Shown: positions 56,061 to 64,000 of the stretch, piece after piece
Position numbering within the stretch: position 1 is the first letter of the stretch
Layout: every line of letters begins with the position of its first letter
Assembly: GCA_903843305.1 (NCBI GenBank)
Contig: CAIMPI010000042.1
Coordinates: forward strand, 90,514-154,513
Reading direction: 5' to 3'
Source: an uncultured Chlorobiaceae bacterium
GTDB lineage: Bacteria > Bacteroidota > Chlorobiia > Chlorobiales > Chlorobiaceae
DNA: 64,000 nucleotides
Notes under the pieces: generated by a model
What the model was told of the DNA's origin: nothing
The model's database searches: none
What the model saw: the letters and a program-made list of their open reading frames with translations, nothing else
Made by a program: the position numbers and the translations under genes

Positions 56061-57228
56061 GTGTCGAAATACAGTGTTGAGCCTCTTCCTGGTTGATGGT
56101 CAAGGGAGGAAGAAGTCTGATAACGTTAACGCTGGTAGCGTTGATAAGGACATGTTTCTGCAATGCTTTGCCAGCATAATATTTAGCCTCCTTGTCGACA
56201 GTGATGCCGATCATCAGGCCATACTGACGGATGTCGAGAATTTGTGGATGTATTGCTGCCAGTTTTTGCATCTCATCTTTGATAAAGCTCCCGATTGTTT
56301 CCGCATTTTCAATAAGGTGGTCATGATGGATTGCATCGATCATGGCAATACCTGCCGCACATGCCACAGGGTTTCCCCCGAAGGTGGTGCCATGGTTGCC
56401 ATAACTAAGGACATCTGCTACTTTTTCGCTGCCGATAACGGCTGACAAGGGCAGACCACCACCAAGCGGTTTGGCAAGACAGACCAGATCAGGTTCGGCA
56501 TTGACCTGCGTATAGCTGAAAAATGTCCCGGTTCTTCCGCAGCCAGCCTGAATTTCATCGGCAACGATGAGAAAGTTGTAGTGATCACGAAGCTCTTTCA
56601 ACCGGTCAATAAAGGACTGTGAAATCCGGTGAATGCCTCCTTCTCCCTGCACCACTTCAATAAAAACAGCAGCAGTTTTGGTGGACACTTTATCTTCCAG
56701 ATCGTTGATATCATTGAAGTTTATCATGCCGGTTCCATCCAGAAGCGGCTCAAACCCGTCAACATATTTAGGTTTTGCCGTCAGGGACATAGCGCCATAG
56801 GTTCTGCCGTGAAAGCAGTTGCTCAGCGACAGCACCTCTTTTTTCTGGGGATTGCCGAACTGCCCCGCCCATTTCCTTGCCATTTTGATCGCAGCTTCAA
56901 TGGCCTCAGTGCCGCTGTTGGCAAAAAAGACCTTCGACAAGCCCGAGAGATCAAGCAGCTTTTCAGCCAAAGCAAACTGCGGCTGCATCATAAAGAGGTT
57001 CGATGCATGGATAAGCTTTGCAGCCTGGGAGCATATAGCGTCAACAAGACGTTTGTCACCATAACCGAGGGCATTGACACCAATACCTGCAATCATATCG
57101 AGATAACGGGTGCCGTCATCACTGACGAGCCAGCCCCCTTCGCCGTGTGTCACAGCAATAGGAAGCCTGGCATAATTATGAAAAAAAAGTTTCTGTTCGG
57201 TTTCTTGGGTGACGGGTAGTGGTGTCAT
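56017..57228 (-). CDS. argD: Acetylornithine aminotransferase
   Basis: PLP enzyme of arginine synthesis, 403 residues. Seen: [65 protein letters not shown] and [16 protein letters not shown] with the PLP lysine. The frame is open to 57258; the ATG at 57228 ([11 protein letters not shown]) is preferred. Other omega-aminotransferases such as succinylornithine or ornithine types are close relatives. Confidence 0.9.
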   Translation of the reverse strand: MTPLPVTQETEQKLFFHNYARLPIAVTHGEGGWLVSDDGTRYLDMIAGIGVNALGYGDKRLVDAICSQAAKLIHASNLFMMQPQFALAEKLLDLSGLSKVFFANSGTEAIEAAIKMARKWAGQFGNPQKKEVLSLSNCFHGRTYGAMSLTAKPKYVDGFEPLLDGTGMINFNDINDLEDKVSTKTAAVFIEVVQGEGGIHRISQSFIDRLKELRDHYNFLIVADEIQAGCGRTGTFFSYTQVNAEPDLVCLAKPLGGGLPLSAVIGSEKVADVLSYGNHGTTFGGNPVACAAGIAMIDAIHHDHLIENAETIGSFIKDEMQKLAAIHPQILDIRQYGLMIGITVDKEAKYYAGKALQKHVLINATSVNVIRLLPPLTINQEEAQHCISTLDEIFTEEEAEQAC

Positions 57229-57426
57229 CGTCGTTCTCTTCTTTAAATAAATTCTCAAACTAAATTATGCTGTAAAAGACAGTCAAAAGTGGTAGACTCA
57301 GTATAACAGGATGCGCCCTCTCTGCCTTTCGTAACAAATATCAGGCGTAATCTACGGAAAAAATAAATTACTGGAGAAAAGGAAACGATTTGCCCTGGTG
57401 ACGGTGGACAGTCAGCATGTTTTTGT

Positions 57427-57639
57427 TCAGTTGTCTTCCTGCAAATCTTTCCAAGTCAGGAAAACCCGAAAAGCTCGCCATACTCCATAAGACCCCGTCA
57501 GTATGGAGTAAAGCTGAAGGTCATTCTTTCCGGCAAAGGCGTCAGGAAGGGGCATAAAAAGAATGTAGAGCGAAATACCAATAAAGGTGATTGCCAGTAA
57601 CATCCCTATAGTCATGGGAGCGTTAATCTGTTTTGTCAT
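57427..57639 (-). CDS. Small membrane protein downstream of ndh
   Basis: A 70-residue protein with two membrane helices (MTIGMLLAITFIGISLYILFM and LYSILTGSYGVWRAFRVFL). Its start overlaps the ndh stop by 4 bases, so it is translationally coupled to ndh. I do not recognise a family; it may assist membrane placement of the dehydrogenase, which is only inference. Confidence 0.6.
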   Translation of the reverse strand: MTKQINAPMTIGMLLAITFIGISLYILFMPLPDAFAGKNDLQLYSILTGSYGVWRAFRVFLTWKDLQEDN

Positions 57640-58952
57640 TTCCGCTCTTTTTGTCCAGCATTGTCAGGGCATTTGTCGCTGCTGCCATAGAATCTCCATT
57701 CGCGGTTGACAATCAGCCGGGCGCCATAACTGAACGTGAAATATGACCATCCCCACTGCAGGAGTACAAAAACCTTGTGACGGAAGCTGGTCAGAAAATA
57801 GATATGGACCAGTAACCAGGTGAACCAGGCAAGAATACCATCAAACTTCAGGTTGCCGAACTCAACAATGGCCTTGTTTTTTCCAATGGTTGCCATTTGT
57901 CCTTTATCCCTGTATCTGAACACTTTTCTTGCCTTTGTTTTGAGATCAAGCAGAATATTTTTGCTGATAACTCTGCCTTGCTGCAGGGCAACGGGCGCAA
58001 GCCCGGGCAGGGGGCATCCATTTTCAGCAACAAAGTGAGCAAGGTCGCCGCCAACAAATATTTCTGGATGCCCTGGAATGCTGAGATCTTGGCCGACAAT
58101 GATCCGCCCGATCTGGTCGGTCTCCACTCCGGTCATGGTTTTGCCAATTCCAATGGCTGTAACACCAGCGGCCCAAAGCACCGTTGCGGCCTCGATGCGT
58201 TCATTGCCGATTTGCACCCCGTCAGCATCAACATCGCTGACCATGCTGTTTGTCCAGACCTGTACGCCAAGTTTTTCGAGAGATCGTGTCGCTTTGCTGG
58301 CAAGATCAGGCGAAAAAGAGCTGAGAATGCGCGGCGCCGCTTCAACAATAAAAATTCTGGTAAGTTTCGGATCTATATTCCTGTAAAATTTTGAAAGCGT
58401 ATAGCGGCTCATTTCACCGATTGACCCGGCAAGTTCAACTCCGGTCGGTCCGCCACCGACAATGACAAAGGTGAGCAGTTTTTTGCGTTCAACGAAATCT
58501 TTTGTTCGTTCAGCACGCTCATAAGCCTCCATCACCCGTCGCCGAATTTCTTTTGCCTGGGCAAGTGTTTTCAGGCCAGGAGCAAACTCTTCCCAATCGT
58601 TGTGGCCAAAATAGTGGTGCTGTACGCCGCAAGCCAGAATCAGGTAATCGTACTGGATATCGCTGAAATCGGTAATAACGGTTTTGTTCTCAATATCAAT
58701 ACGCTCCACAATACCTTTAAAGACGGTCACGTTATGGTAGTTTGCCAGCATATTTCTTAGCGGAGCGGCAATGTCTCCCTCTCCAAGAGCAGCCATGGCA
58801 ACTTGGTAGAGGAGTGGCTGAAAGAGATGGTAGTTCTTGCGATCAATGAGAGTAATCTCAATGTCAGGTTTATTTCCTAAAACCCTGGCGGCATTGAGCC
58901 CTGCAAATCCGCCGCCTACAATTACAACCCTCTTTTTCATCTCCGGTGTCAC
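57636..58952 (-). CDS. ndh: Type II NADH dehydrogenase
   Basis: A 438-residue single-subunit, non-proton-pumping NADH:quinone oxidoreductase. Two dinucleotide folds are visible: VVIVGGGFAGLNAARVLG (FAD) and FVIVGGGPTGVELAGSI (NADH). HPEIFVGGDLAHF is the second FAD motif. A hydrophobic, aromatic C-terminal region (AWFTWLLVHIYFLTSF) serves as membrane contact. In a green sulfur bacterium it would oxidise NADH into the quinone pool. Confidence 0.92.
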   Translation of the reverse strand: MTPEMKKRVVIVGGGFAGLNAARVLGNKPDIEITLIDRKNYHLFQPLLYQVAMAALGEGDIAAPLRNMLANYHNVTVFKGIVERIDIENKTVITDFSDIQYDYLILACGVQHHYFGHNDWEEFAPGLKTLAQAKEIRRRVMEAYERAERTKDFVERKKLLTFVIVGGGPTGVELAGSIGEMSRYTLSKFYRNIDPKLTRIFIVEAAPRILSSFSPDLASKATRSLEKLGVQVWTNSMVSDVDADGVQIGNERIEAATVLWAAGVTAIGIGKTMTGVETDQIGRIIVGQDLSIPGHPEIFVGGDLAHFVAENGCPLPGLAPVALQQGRVISKNILLDLKTKARKVFRYRDKGQMATIGKNKAIVEFGNLKFDGILAWFTWLLVHIYFLTSFRHKVFVLLQWGWSYFTFSYGARLIVNREWRFYGSSDKCPDNAGQKERK

Positions 58953-59051
58953 CTTTTATAAAGTACTTGAACTATTTCTCCGTTTTTCTGTTCCGCAAGA
59001 TAACTTGATACCAGAAATTTCCGCATCTGTTCAGGATTTACTATGTGGGAA

Positions 59052-59552
59052 TCAGGTGAGATGTTCGATGATGTCAGCCTGCAGCGGGAATTTTTGTTGC
59101 AGCGAGTCTCTGTTGGCAAAAGCAAAGTCGCAGAAATCAAATCCTGGTGCCACAACACAACTGACCAGTGAATAGCTTTCGTCATCTGTGCGGTCACAAC
59201 AGGCACCGAACCAACTTTCTGCCAGCACACTCTCCTGCAGGAGCTGTCCCTTGTCGGCCTCCACTCCAAGGGTAAAATTGGATGGTTCCCCTGCTTCAGG
59301 AAAAACATGCACCGTCAGAGGATTACCTGCATGGAAAAACCAAAGTTCATCGGAATGAATCCTGTGCAGTTTGGAGCACTCTGTGCCTTTAAGCAAGTAA
59401 TAAATGGCTGTTGCATAAGAGCGCTTGTTTTTGAACAGGCTGTTTTTGGTAAAGGGATACGATCCCCCACTCCGATAGGTTTCACGATAAAAACCACCTT
59501 CCGGATGGGGTGAAAGCTTCAGGTTTTCTATCCAGAATTCAGCCTTTTGCAT
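59052..59552 (-). CDS. Cupin protein, DUF985 family
   Basis: A 166-residue cupin of the DUF985/Cupin_5 type: [16 protein letters not shown] at the start, [31 protein letters not shown] as the main cupin motif, and [15 protein letters not shown] at the end. Substrate unknown. The ATG at 59552 lies 14 bases inside the end of purE, so it is coupled to purE. Confidence 0.87.
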   Translation of the reverse strand: MQKAEFWIENLKLSPHPEGGFYRETYRSGGSYPFTKNSLFKNKRSYATAIYYLLKGTECSKLHRIHSDELWFFHAGNPLTVHVFPEAGEPSNFTLGVEADKGQLLQESVLAESWFGACCDRTDDESYSLVSCVVAPGFDFCDFAFANRDSLQQKFPLQADIIEHLT

Positions 59553-60063
59553 GGAGTTTTTCCCTGATTTTTCCTGTTTTTTGACGAGAAGCCTCGGCAA
59601 TTTTTTTGCGGAACTCAAGCAGTGCGACCATCAGGGGTTCATCGGAAAGGGCAAGAATTTGAACCGCAAGCAGCGCAGCATTGCGGGCATTGTCAATTCC
59701 GACGGTGGCTACAGGGATACCTGCTGGCATCTGTACAATAGAGTAGAGCGAGTCCTGTCCGTTGAGTTTTTTATTGAAAATCGGTACCCCGATAACCGGC
59801 AGTACTGTCATGGCTGCCGTAACACCGGGAAGATGCGCAGCTCCGCCTGCTCCGGCAATAATCACTTTCAGGCCCCGTTCAATGGCCGAAGAGGCATACT
59901 GCTCAAGGTCTTGTGGTGTCCGATGGGCAGAAATAACCGAAATTTCTGATGCAATATAAAAATCATCAAGTGTCTCTGAGGCCTCCTTCATGATATCGAA
60001 ATCAGAGTCTGAACCCATGAGGATGCCGACAATTGGCCTGTTATTATCTTTTTTTTGCTGCAT
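59539..60063 (-). CDS. purE: N5-carboxyaminoimidazole ribonucleotide mutase
   Basis: Class I PurE of purine synthesis, 174 residues: [59 protein letters not shown], and [26 protein letters not shown]. It needs PurK, which is not adjacent. Confidence 0.96.
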   Translation of the reverse strand: MQQKKDNNRPIVGILMGSDSDFDIMKEASETLDDFYIASEISVISAHRTPQDLEQYASSAIERGLKVIIAGAGGAAHLPGVTAAMTVLPVIGVPIFNKKLNGQDSLYSIVQMPAGIPVATVGIDNARNAALLAVQILALSDEPLMVALLEFRKKIAEASRQKTGKIREKLHAKG

Positions 60064-60174
60064 ATAAAGGCACTTCTAATTAATTATTCGTGAGCGAGTT
60101 GAGAATATAATCCTCACCTTTCTGTCTATGGCGTTTGCGTTTGATAAACACCACATGGTTGATATTTCAATTTG

Positions 60175-60256
60175 CAGGGATCCTCGGAACGATGTCGCTC
60201 TTGCAAGCCCCGTAGGGGCGACATATTGGTAGCGCAGGGCGTGAGCCCCGGGAAAC
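60175..60256. repeat. Probable dispersed palindromic repeat
   Basis: An 80-base GC-rich stretch in an AT-rich spacer. It has two short hairpins, GCCCC-GTA-GGGGC (60207-60219) and GGGC-GTGA-GCCC (60237-60248), joined by GACATATTGGTAGCGCA. The look is that of a REP-like or small interspersed repeat. There is no second copy in this window, so repeat status is inferred from composition and structure only. The rest of the 60064-60363 spacer holds no gene. Confidence 0.4.
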
Positions 60257-60363
60257 AATGATTTCAAGCCGGTTATGGGCTAATGATTTATGAAATTGCC
60301 GAGTTTTATGTATTTTCCCGAGAACCAATTTAAAAAAATAATCCTTGTAGAGGAAAGATAACA

Positions 60364-61782
60364 ATGGCAACCAATCTCGCAGTCAAGTACAGCAATCCAG
60401 GGCCTCGTTATACCAGCTATCCAACCATTCCTTCATGGAGTACCGATGGTGTTACCCAGGAACAGTGGAAAGAGGCTATGGTTAAAGGTTTTAACGACAG
60501 TAACGAGACCACCGGAATCAGCTTGTATATTCATATCCCCTACTGTGAGAACCACTGTTATTTCTGCGGTTGTAACGCTCACCGTACCCAGGATCACTCC
60601 TTTGAAACACCTTACCTTGAGGCTCTGCTCAAAGAGTGGCAGATGTACACCGATGTTTTTCCTGGCAGGCTCAATGTCAAGGAGCTGCACATCGGTGGTG
60701 GCACACCAACCTTTTTCAGCCCTGAAAATCTTGTCAGGCTTGTTGAAGGCATCTGCAAGAATGTCAACAAGATGGACAACTACATGTTCAGCTTCGAGAC
60801 CAATCCCAAGTCAACATCAAAGGAACATCTTGAAGCCCTTTACAGTGTCGGCTTTCGCCGTATGAGTTTCGGAATTCAGGATTTCGACCCAATTGTGCAG
60901 CAGGAGATCAATCGTCTCCAGTCATTCGAACTGGTCAAAGAGAAGATCGATCTTGCCCGCGAAATAGGTTTTACCTCTATCAATTTTGACCTTGTCTATG
61001 GTCTTCCCAAGCAGACAATGGCCACTATTACTGATACTATCCAGAAGGTGATGGAGCTGAAGCCTGATCGTCTTGCTTTTTATGCCTATGGGCATAATCC
61101 TCACATGTACGAAGGGCAGAGAAAGTTCAAGGAAGAGGACTTGCCGGTCGGTGATGTCAAACAGGAACTGTACGACAAAGGCAGTGCAATGCTTGAATCT
61201 ATTGGTTATCACGAAATTGGTATGGACCATTTCGCCATTGAAGGAGATGCGCTCTATATTGCCGCGAAAAACGGAACACTGCATCGTAACTTTATGGGTT
61301 ATACGGAAAATACCACACAAATGATGCTTGCTCTTGGCTCATCTTCTATCAGCGATACCTGGTATGCTTTTGCTCAGAACGAACGTGACGATATTGACTA
61401 TATCAGAGTGGTGAACGAAGGCCGATTTCCGCTGCACCGCGGTCACCTCTTGACTGATGAAGATCTTGTGCTCCGCCGCCACATTCTCAACCTGATGTGC
61501 AAACAGGAAACCTCCTGGGCAGACCCGAAGCTCTATACAGAAGAACTTGATATCGCTCTTTATCGCCTTGAAGACATGGAGAACGACGGCTTGGTTGTTC
61601 TTGGCGACAAAAGTGTCCGTGTCACCGAGGTCGGTATTCCGTTCCTGAGAAATATCTGTATGGCTTTTGATGCAAGGCTATGGAGTTCTGACAGCCTCTC
61701 GAAGGCATACAATGTGTCGCGGGATATTCAGAAGACCTATATCGAAAAAGCCCGCCTTGCAAAGGTGCAAACGAGTAGCTGA
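60364..61782 (+). CDS. hemN: Oxygen-independent coproporphyrinogen III oxidase
   Basis: Radical-SAM enzyme of 472 residues that makes protoporphyrinogen IX, upstream of heme and bacteriochlorophyll. Seen: [13 protein letters not shown] near the start, the Fe-S motif [12 protein letters not shown] (CxxxCxxC), [15 protein letters not shown], and the C-terminal HemN domain. GAGGAAAG lies 5 bases before the ATG. It is of the true HemN length and motif type, not the HemW form. Confidence 0.95.
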   Translation: MATNLAVKYSNPGPRYTSYPTIPSWSTDGVTQEQWKEAMVKGFNDSNETTGISLYIHIPYCENHCYFCGCNAHRTQDHSFETPYLEALLKEWQMYTDVFPGRLNVKELHIGGGTPTFFSPENLVRLVEGICKNVNKMDNYMFSFETNPKSTSKEHLEALYSVGFRRMSFGIQDFDPIVQQEINRLQSFELVKEKIDLAREIGFTSINFDLVYGLPKQTMATITDTIQKVMELKPDRLAFYAYGHNPHMYEGQRKFKEEDLPVGDVKQELYDKGSAMLESIGYHEIGMDHFAIEGDALYIAAKNGTLHRNFMGYTENTTQMMLALGSSSISDTWYAFAQNERDDIDYIRVVNEGRFPLHRGHLLTDEDLVLRRHILNLMCKQETSWADPKLYTEELDIALYRLEDMENDGLVVLGDKSVRVTEVGIPFLRNICMAFDARLWSSDSLSKAYNVSRDIQKTYIEKARLAKVQTSS

Positions 61783-61872
61783 CCTCATGGGTTTATCCTG
61801 GAATGCAGCAATCGGCCCACTTGTGTGCATGACAGCTTGTTGTCAGATTTCAGTGTCGCAAAAGGGGAGCGC

Positions 61873-61895
61873 GAGGCAGGGAAGCAAACTGCCTC
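61873..61895. terminator. Hairpin after hemN
   Basis: A 7-bp stem (GAGGCAG with CTGCCTC), about 90 bases past the hemN stop, without a T tract. A terminator is possible but not certain. Confidence 0.35.
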
Positions 61896-61935
61896 CATCA
61901 GGGAGCCTGAATGCAGATACTAACTTCATAAGGCA

Positions 61936-62217
61936 TTAAGCAAAATTTCTGTTACTTGAATCGGTCAGTTTGCCAGTAACATATTTATGCAGAATACTCG
62001 TAACGAGTGTTTGATATGGAATTCCTTCCTCCAGTGCCTTTGTCTTTAATACTTCAACATCTCTTTTTGAAACACGAACATTAATTCTATAATCTTTTAA
62101 TGCGGTTTCTGAGGCCGCCTTCATTAACTGACTTTTAACGGCATTAAAATCCTTTACGGATTCCCACTCTCCAGACTCATTTGACTCGAAAATTTTGTTT
62201 TCATCATTATCGTTCAT
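61936..62217 (-). CDS. CopG-family antitoxin, orphan
   Basis: A 93-residue protein with an acidic N-terminus and a ribbon-helix-helix C-terminus (YRINVRVSKRDVEVLKTKALEEGIPYQTLVTSILHKYV), the type II CopG antitoxin form usually paired with a BrnT or RelE toxin. AGGAGG lies 6 bases before the ATG. No toxin gene is visible next to it on either side, so it is an orphan antitoxin or a lone regulator. Confidence 0.8.
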   Translation of the reverse strand: MNDNDENKIFESNESGEWESVKDFNAVKSQLMKAASETALKDYRINVRVSKRDVEVLKTKALEEGIPYQTLVTSILHKYVTGKLTDSSNRNFA

Positions 62218-62690
62218 AATAAACCTCCTAACTCGTAATATTTGGTGTACTTCCTGCTTGAATACAATGTTTTCATAAAAAAGTCGCCATCTTTTTCAGC
62301 GACACATGGAACACATATTGCATAGCATCAAAAAACCGTAACACAGCCAAACACAATAACCAACATTCTTCCCAAACCCTTCCAAGAATGCCGCGATAAA
62401 GCAGCAGGGATTGAGGCTAGGCGCGAAGGGGCACAGCGGAGACCTGCCTTCATTTTCTGTACCACCCTCAATTGGTAATATTCCAAGAAGAACCACAATT
62501 ATAATAAAGCAAACTCAAGAACAGGTATTTCTGAGTTAAACATTGCTCACATTCATTGCTGCAATAACTTCTTTTCCCCGTTAACAATTCTCTGGATATC
62601 TGAAACTGAATGATATCCACGGTGCTCGCGGAAGAGCGGCAAAGAACCCTGCCGGAGTACCGGCAAGGCGAATTTCAACGTTAGCGCCCG
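62218..62690. other. Decayed accessory spacer
   Basis: About 470 bases between the orphan antitoxin and the RadC remnant. Minus-strand frame 62296-62496 is open for 66 codons and ends in a cysteine-rich hydrophobic tail, but it has no ribosome-binding site and odd composition, so I do not call it a gene. Confidence 0.35.
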
Positions 62691-62858
62691 CGCTCCATCA
62701 TGGTCGTCCACAACCACCCATCCGGCAACCCCGAACCCAGCCGAGCCGACAAAGAAGTAACCACCAAACTCATCGAAGCAGGCAACATCCTCGATCACAT
62801 CATCATCGGCAACAACCAACACTTCAGCTTCTTCGCCCACGGCCTCATCCCCAAATAA
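62691..62858 (+). pseudogene. RadC/JAB-domain remnant
   Basis: A 55-codon frame without a proper start reads [20 protein letters not shown], then [19 protein letters not shown] and ends FFAHGLIPK. This is the C-terminal part of RadC with the HNHPSG metal motif. About four residues usually present between AGNIL and LDHIII are missing, and a stop lies just upstream in frame. The gene is a fragment. Confidence 0.75.
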
Positions 62859-63283
62859 ACCCCACAACCCAAAAAGGGCACGGTACCACCCGTGCCCAAA
62901 CAATCCACTACTGACCCTCACCCACGGTACTCTGTGCCACCTATGACGCCCTCCGCTCCGTCCTAAACAATCAGGTCAACATCGTCACCAATAGTCCGAA
63001 AAACACGCAGCAAACAGCAGAATACTCAGAATCCCTGCGTACATTATCTTCTTTCATACCCAGCAACAGCAGCAGGTATCAGTGTTCTTATGCGGATCAG
63101 TATACGACGCAGAAATAAAATGCAAAATGCCGTTTAACTCTTTTTTATGTAAAAGATCAAGTGCGTTTTTATATGTATAAATATTGTGTTTTATGTGGAC
63201 TATAATTCAAAAATCCGCAGTTTAGGCGGATCAATCTAATTATTGTTAGCCCACACCAATTTTCCAGCGGAGGAAATTCAAAA
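62859..63283. other. Spacer with hairpin and unidentified open fragment
   Basis: A hairpin GGGCACGG/CCGTGCCC lies at 62876-62897, with five A residues before it, so it could terminate minus-strand transcripts. From about 62930 the plus strand reads an open stretch including YDALRSVLNNQVNIVTNSP that looks coding but has no start and no family that I recognise; it may be another gene remnant. Confidence 0.35.
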
Positions 63284-63955
63284 ATGTATTACCACGTACT
63301 AATCGAAACTTCGGAGAAAGTCGGCACAGCGGGGAGTAACAAGCAGTACTTTGAACTAGATAAAACTGATCTGGCGGAGATTGAGGAGCGTATTGTCTAT
63401 CCATTTCTCAGGAAAGAGGACTTCCAGTTTGATGGCTACTTTCTCAAGTGCTGGGAAATCAAACGGATAACGATTAAAGAAACACAAAAAACCACACAAG
63501 AGCTTTCAAAATACGAAAACGACCATATGCCGTCTAACGTGCTTAGGTATGTGTCACCGAGCGCCATTGTTGGATATAAAAAACACGCAAAAGACATCAC
63601 AACAATAATTTTTGAAAAAGCAAATTCTTCTTTGCCAGCCAAGAGCTCGACGAAAAGTAATTCAAACGTTCTTGATCTAACCAAGGTTTTTATTGTTCAT
63701 GGCCGAGATGACCTTGCAAAAACAGAAGCGGCACGATTTATCGAGAAGCTTGGTTTTTCTGCAATCATTCTTCATGAGCAGGCAAGTTCAGGAAAAACCA
63801 TTATCGAGAAAATCGAAGCACATACAAACGTGGGATTCGCTATTGTTTTGTACACACCCCGGAATATGTCAACAAAGATGTCGCGTTTTTTTAAAAAAAT
63901 CAATCTTTTTTATCCGGATTCAGAACGACTTCCCGGAGAACTTTCCAATGTTTGA
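63284..63955 (+). CDS. TIR-like nucleotide-binding protein, C-terminally truncated
   Basis: A 223-residue protein. Residues 1-125 form an uncommon N-terminal domain (MYYHVLIETSEKVGTAGSNK and ELSKYENDHMPSNVLRYV). From residue 134 a TIR-like domain of the predicted nucleotide-binding type begins: KVFIVHGRDDLAKTEAARFIEKLG, ILHEQASSGKTIIEKIE, VGFAIVLYTP. Intact relatives continue with a RARQNVVFE block and about 80 more residues. Here the chain changes into an unrelated MSRFFKKINLFYPDSERLPG tail and stops. TIR-like proteins often act in anti-phage defence as NAD-degrading effectors. GGAGG lies 10 bases before the ATG. Confidence 0.7.
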   Translation: MYYHVLIETSEKVGTAGSNKQYFELDKTDLAEIEERIVYPFLRKEDFQFDGYFLKCWEIKRITIKETQKTTQELSKYENDHMPSNVLRYVSPSAIVGYKKHAKDITTIIFEKANSSLPAKSSTKSNSNVLDLTKVFIVHGRDDLAKTEAARFIEKLGFSAIILHEQASSGKTIIEKIEAHTNVGFAIVLYTPRNMSTKMSRFFKKINLFYPDSERLPGELSNV

Positions 63956-64000
63956 CTGGTCGTGAACCCCAACGTTCAGGATGTGTAGCCTGAGCATGTC

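Noticed and set aside
60167..60370. 67-codon minus-strand frame upstream of hemN
   Set aside because: It arises from the GC-rich hairpin element and spacer and has no family pattern.
62296..62496. 66-codon minus-strand frame with cysteine-rich tail
   Set aside because: No ribosome-binding site, biased composition and no family pattern; left as unsupported.
62553..62921. 122-codon minus-strand open frame
   Set aside because: It is antisense to the RadC remnant, is low in complexity (runs of V, G, D), and has no ribosome-binding site.

Overview
The window reads as a chromosome segment of a green sulfur bacterium (Chlorobiales, Chlorobium/Pelodictyon type). The evidence is a bacteriochlorophyll/chlorophyll synthase of the UbiA family, a single-chain pyruvate:ferredoxin oxidoreductase (the pyruvate synthase that works with the reductive TCA cycle in this group), a carB gene that holds only the C-terminal half of carbamoyl-phosphate synthase, an HPr kinase with no PTS gene nearby, a two-subunit glycine decarboxylase (gcvPA), and many small lipoproteins and DUF proteins of the Bacteroidota/Chlorobiota type. 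This assignment rests on gene content only. I saw no tRNA, rRNA or CRISPR array.

Layout. 0-17.9 kb is mostly housekeeping: a Xer recombinase, hpf, hprK, a peptide ABC binding protein, then a 2.6-kb block with a small lipoprotein and an antiparallel monoheme cytochrome/porin fusion (Cyc2-like), then the ABC permease, ruvB, a TPR lipoprotein, nifJ, rlmB, gcvH-gcvPA and dapA. 17.9-21.9 kb is accessory: a decayed toxin-antitoxin area (intact Phd-type antitoxin, wrecked ParE-like toxin, truncated BrnT, pRiA4b ORF-3 pseudogene), two tandem secreted DUF1566 proteins and a Fic protein. 22-31.1 kb is core (recN, tatA, psd, tilS, rnhA, rpmB, bchG, trpD, an X-Pro peptidase). 31.2-34.9 kb is a small accessory island with two inverted paralogues of a NotI-restriction-endonuclease-like family, a Nif11-like peptide between them and a short ORF coupled to the first paralogue; no methyltransferase is visible. 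34.9-61.8 kb is core metabolism and replication (holB, ilvE, pfk, a LolC/MacB-type permease, ispF, pyrD, glgP, carB C-half, ribBA, glyA, dnaG, exbB-exbD-exbD-tonB, argD, ndh, purE, hemN). 61.9-64 kb is again decayed accessory DNA: an orphan CopG-type antitoxin, a RadC remnant and a truncated TIR-like protein.

How it works together. nifJ, gcvHPA, glyA, pfk and glgP sit in central carbon and glycogen metabolism of an autotroph. hemN and bchG serve tetrapyrrole and pigment synthesis. The ExbB/ExbD/TonB cluster energises outer-membrane transport. If the cytochrome-porin is a true Cyc2 relative, it would take electrons from extracellular Fe(II) or another outside donor, which is known for some Chlorobium species. 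The most unusual blocks are that gene, the paired NotI-like proteins with their 42-residue linker repeat, and the fragmented toxin-antitoxin area.
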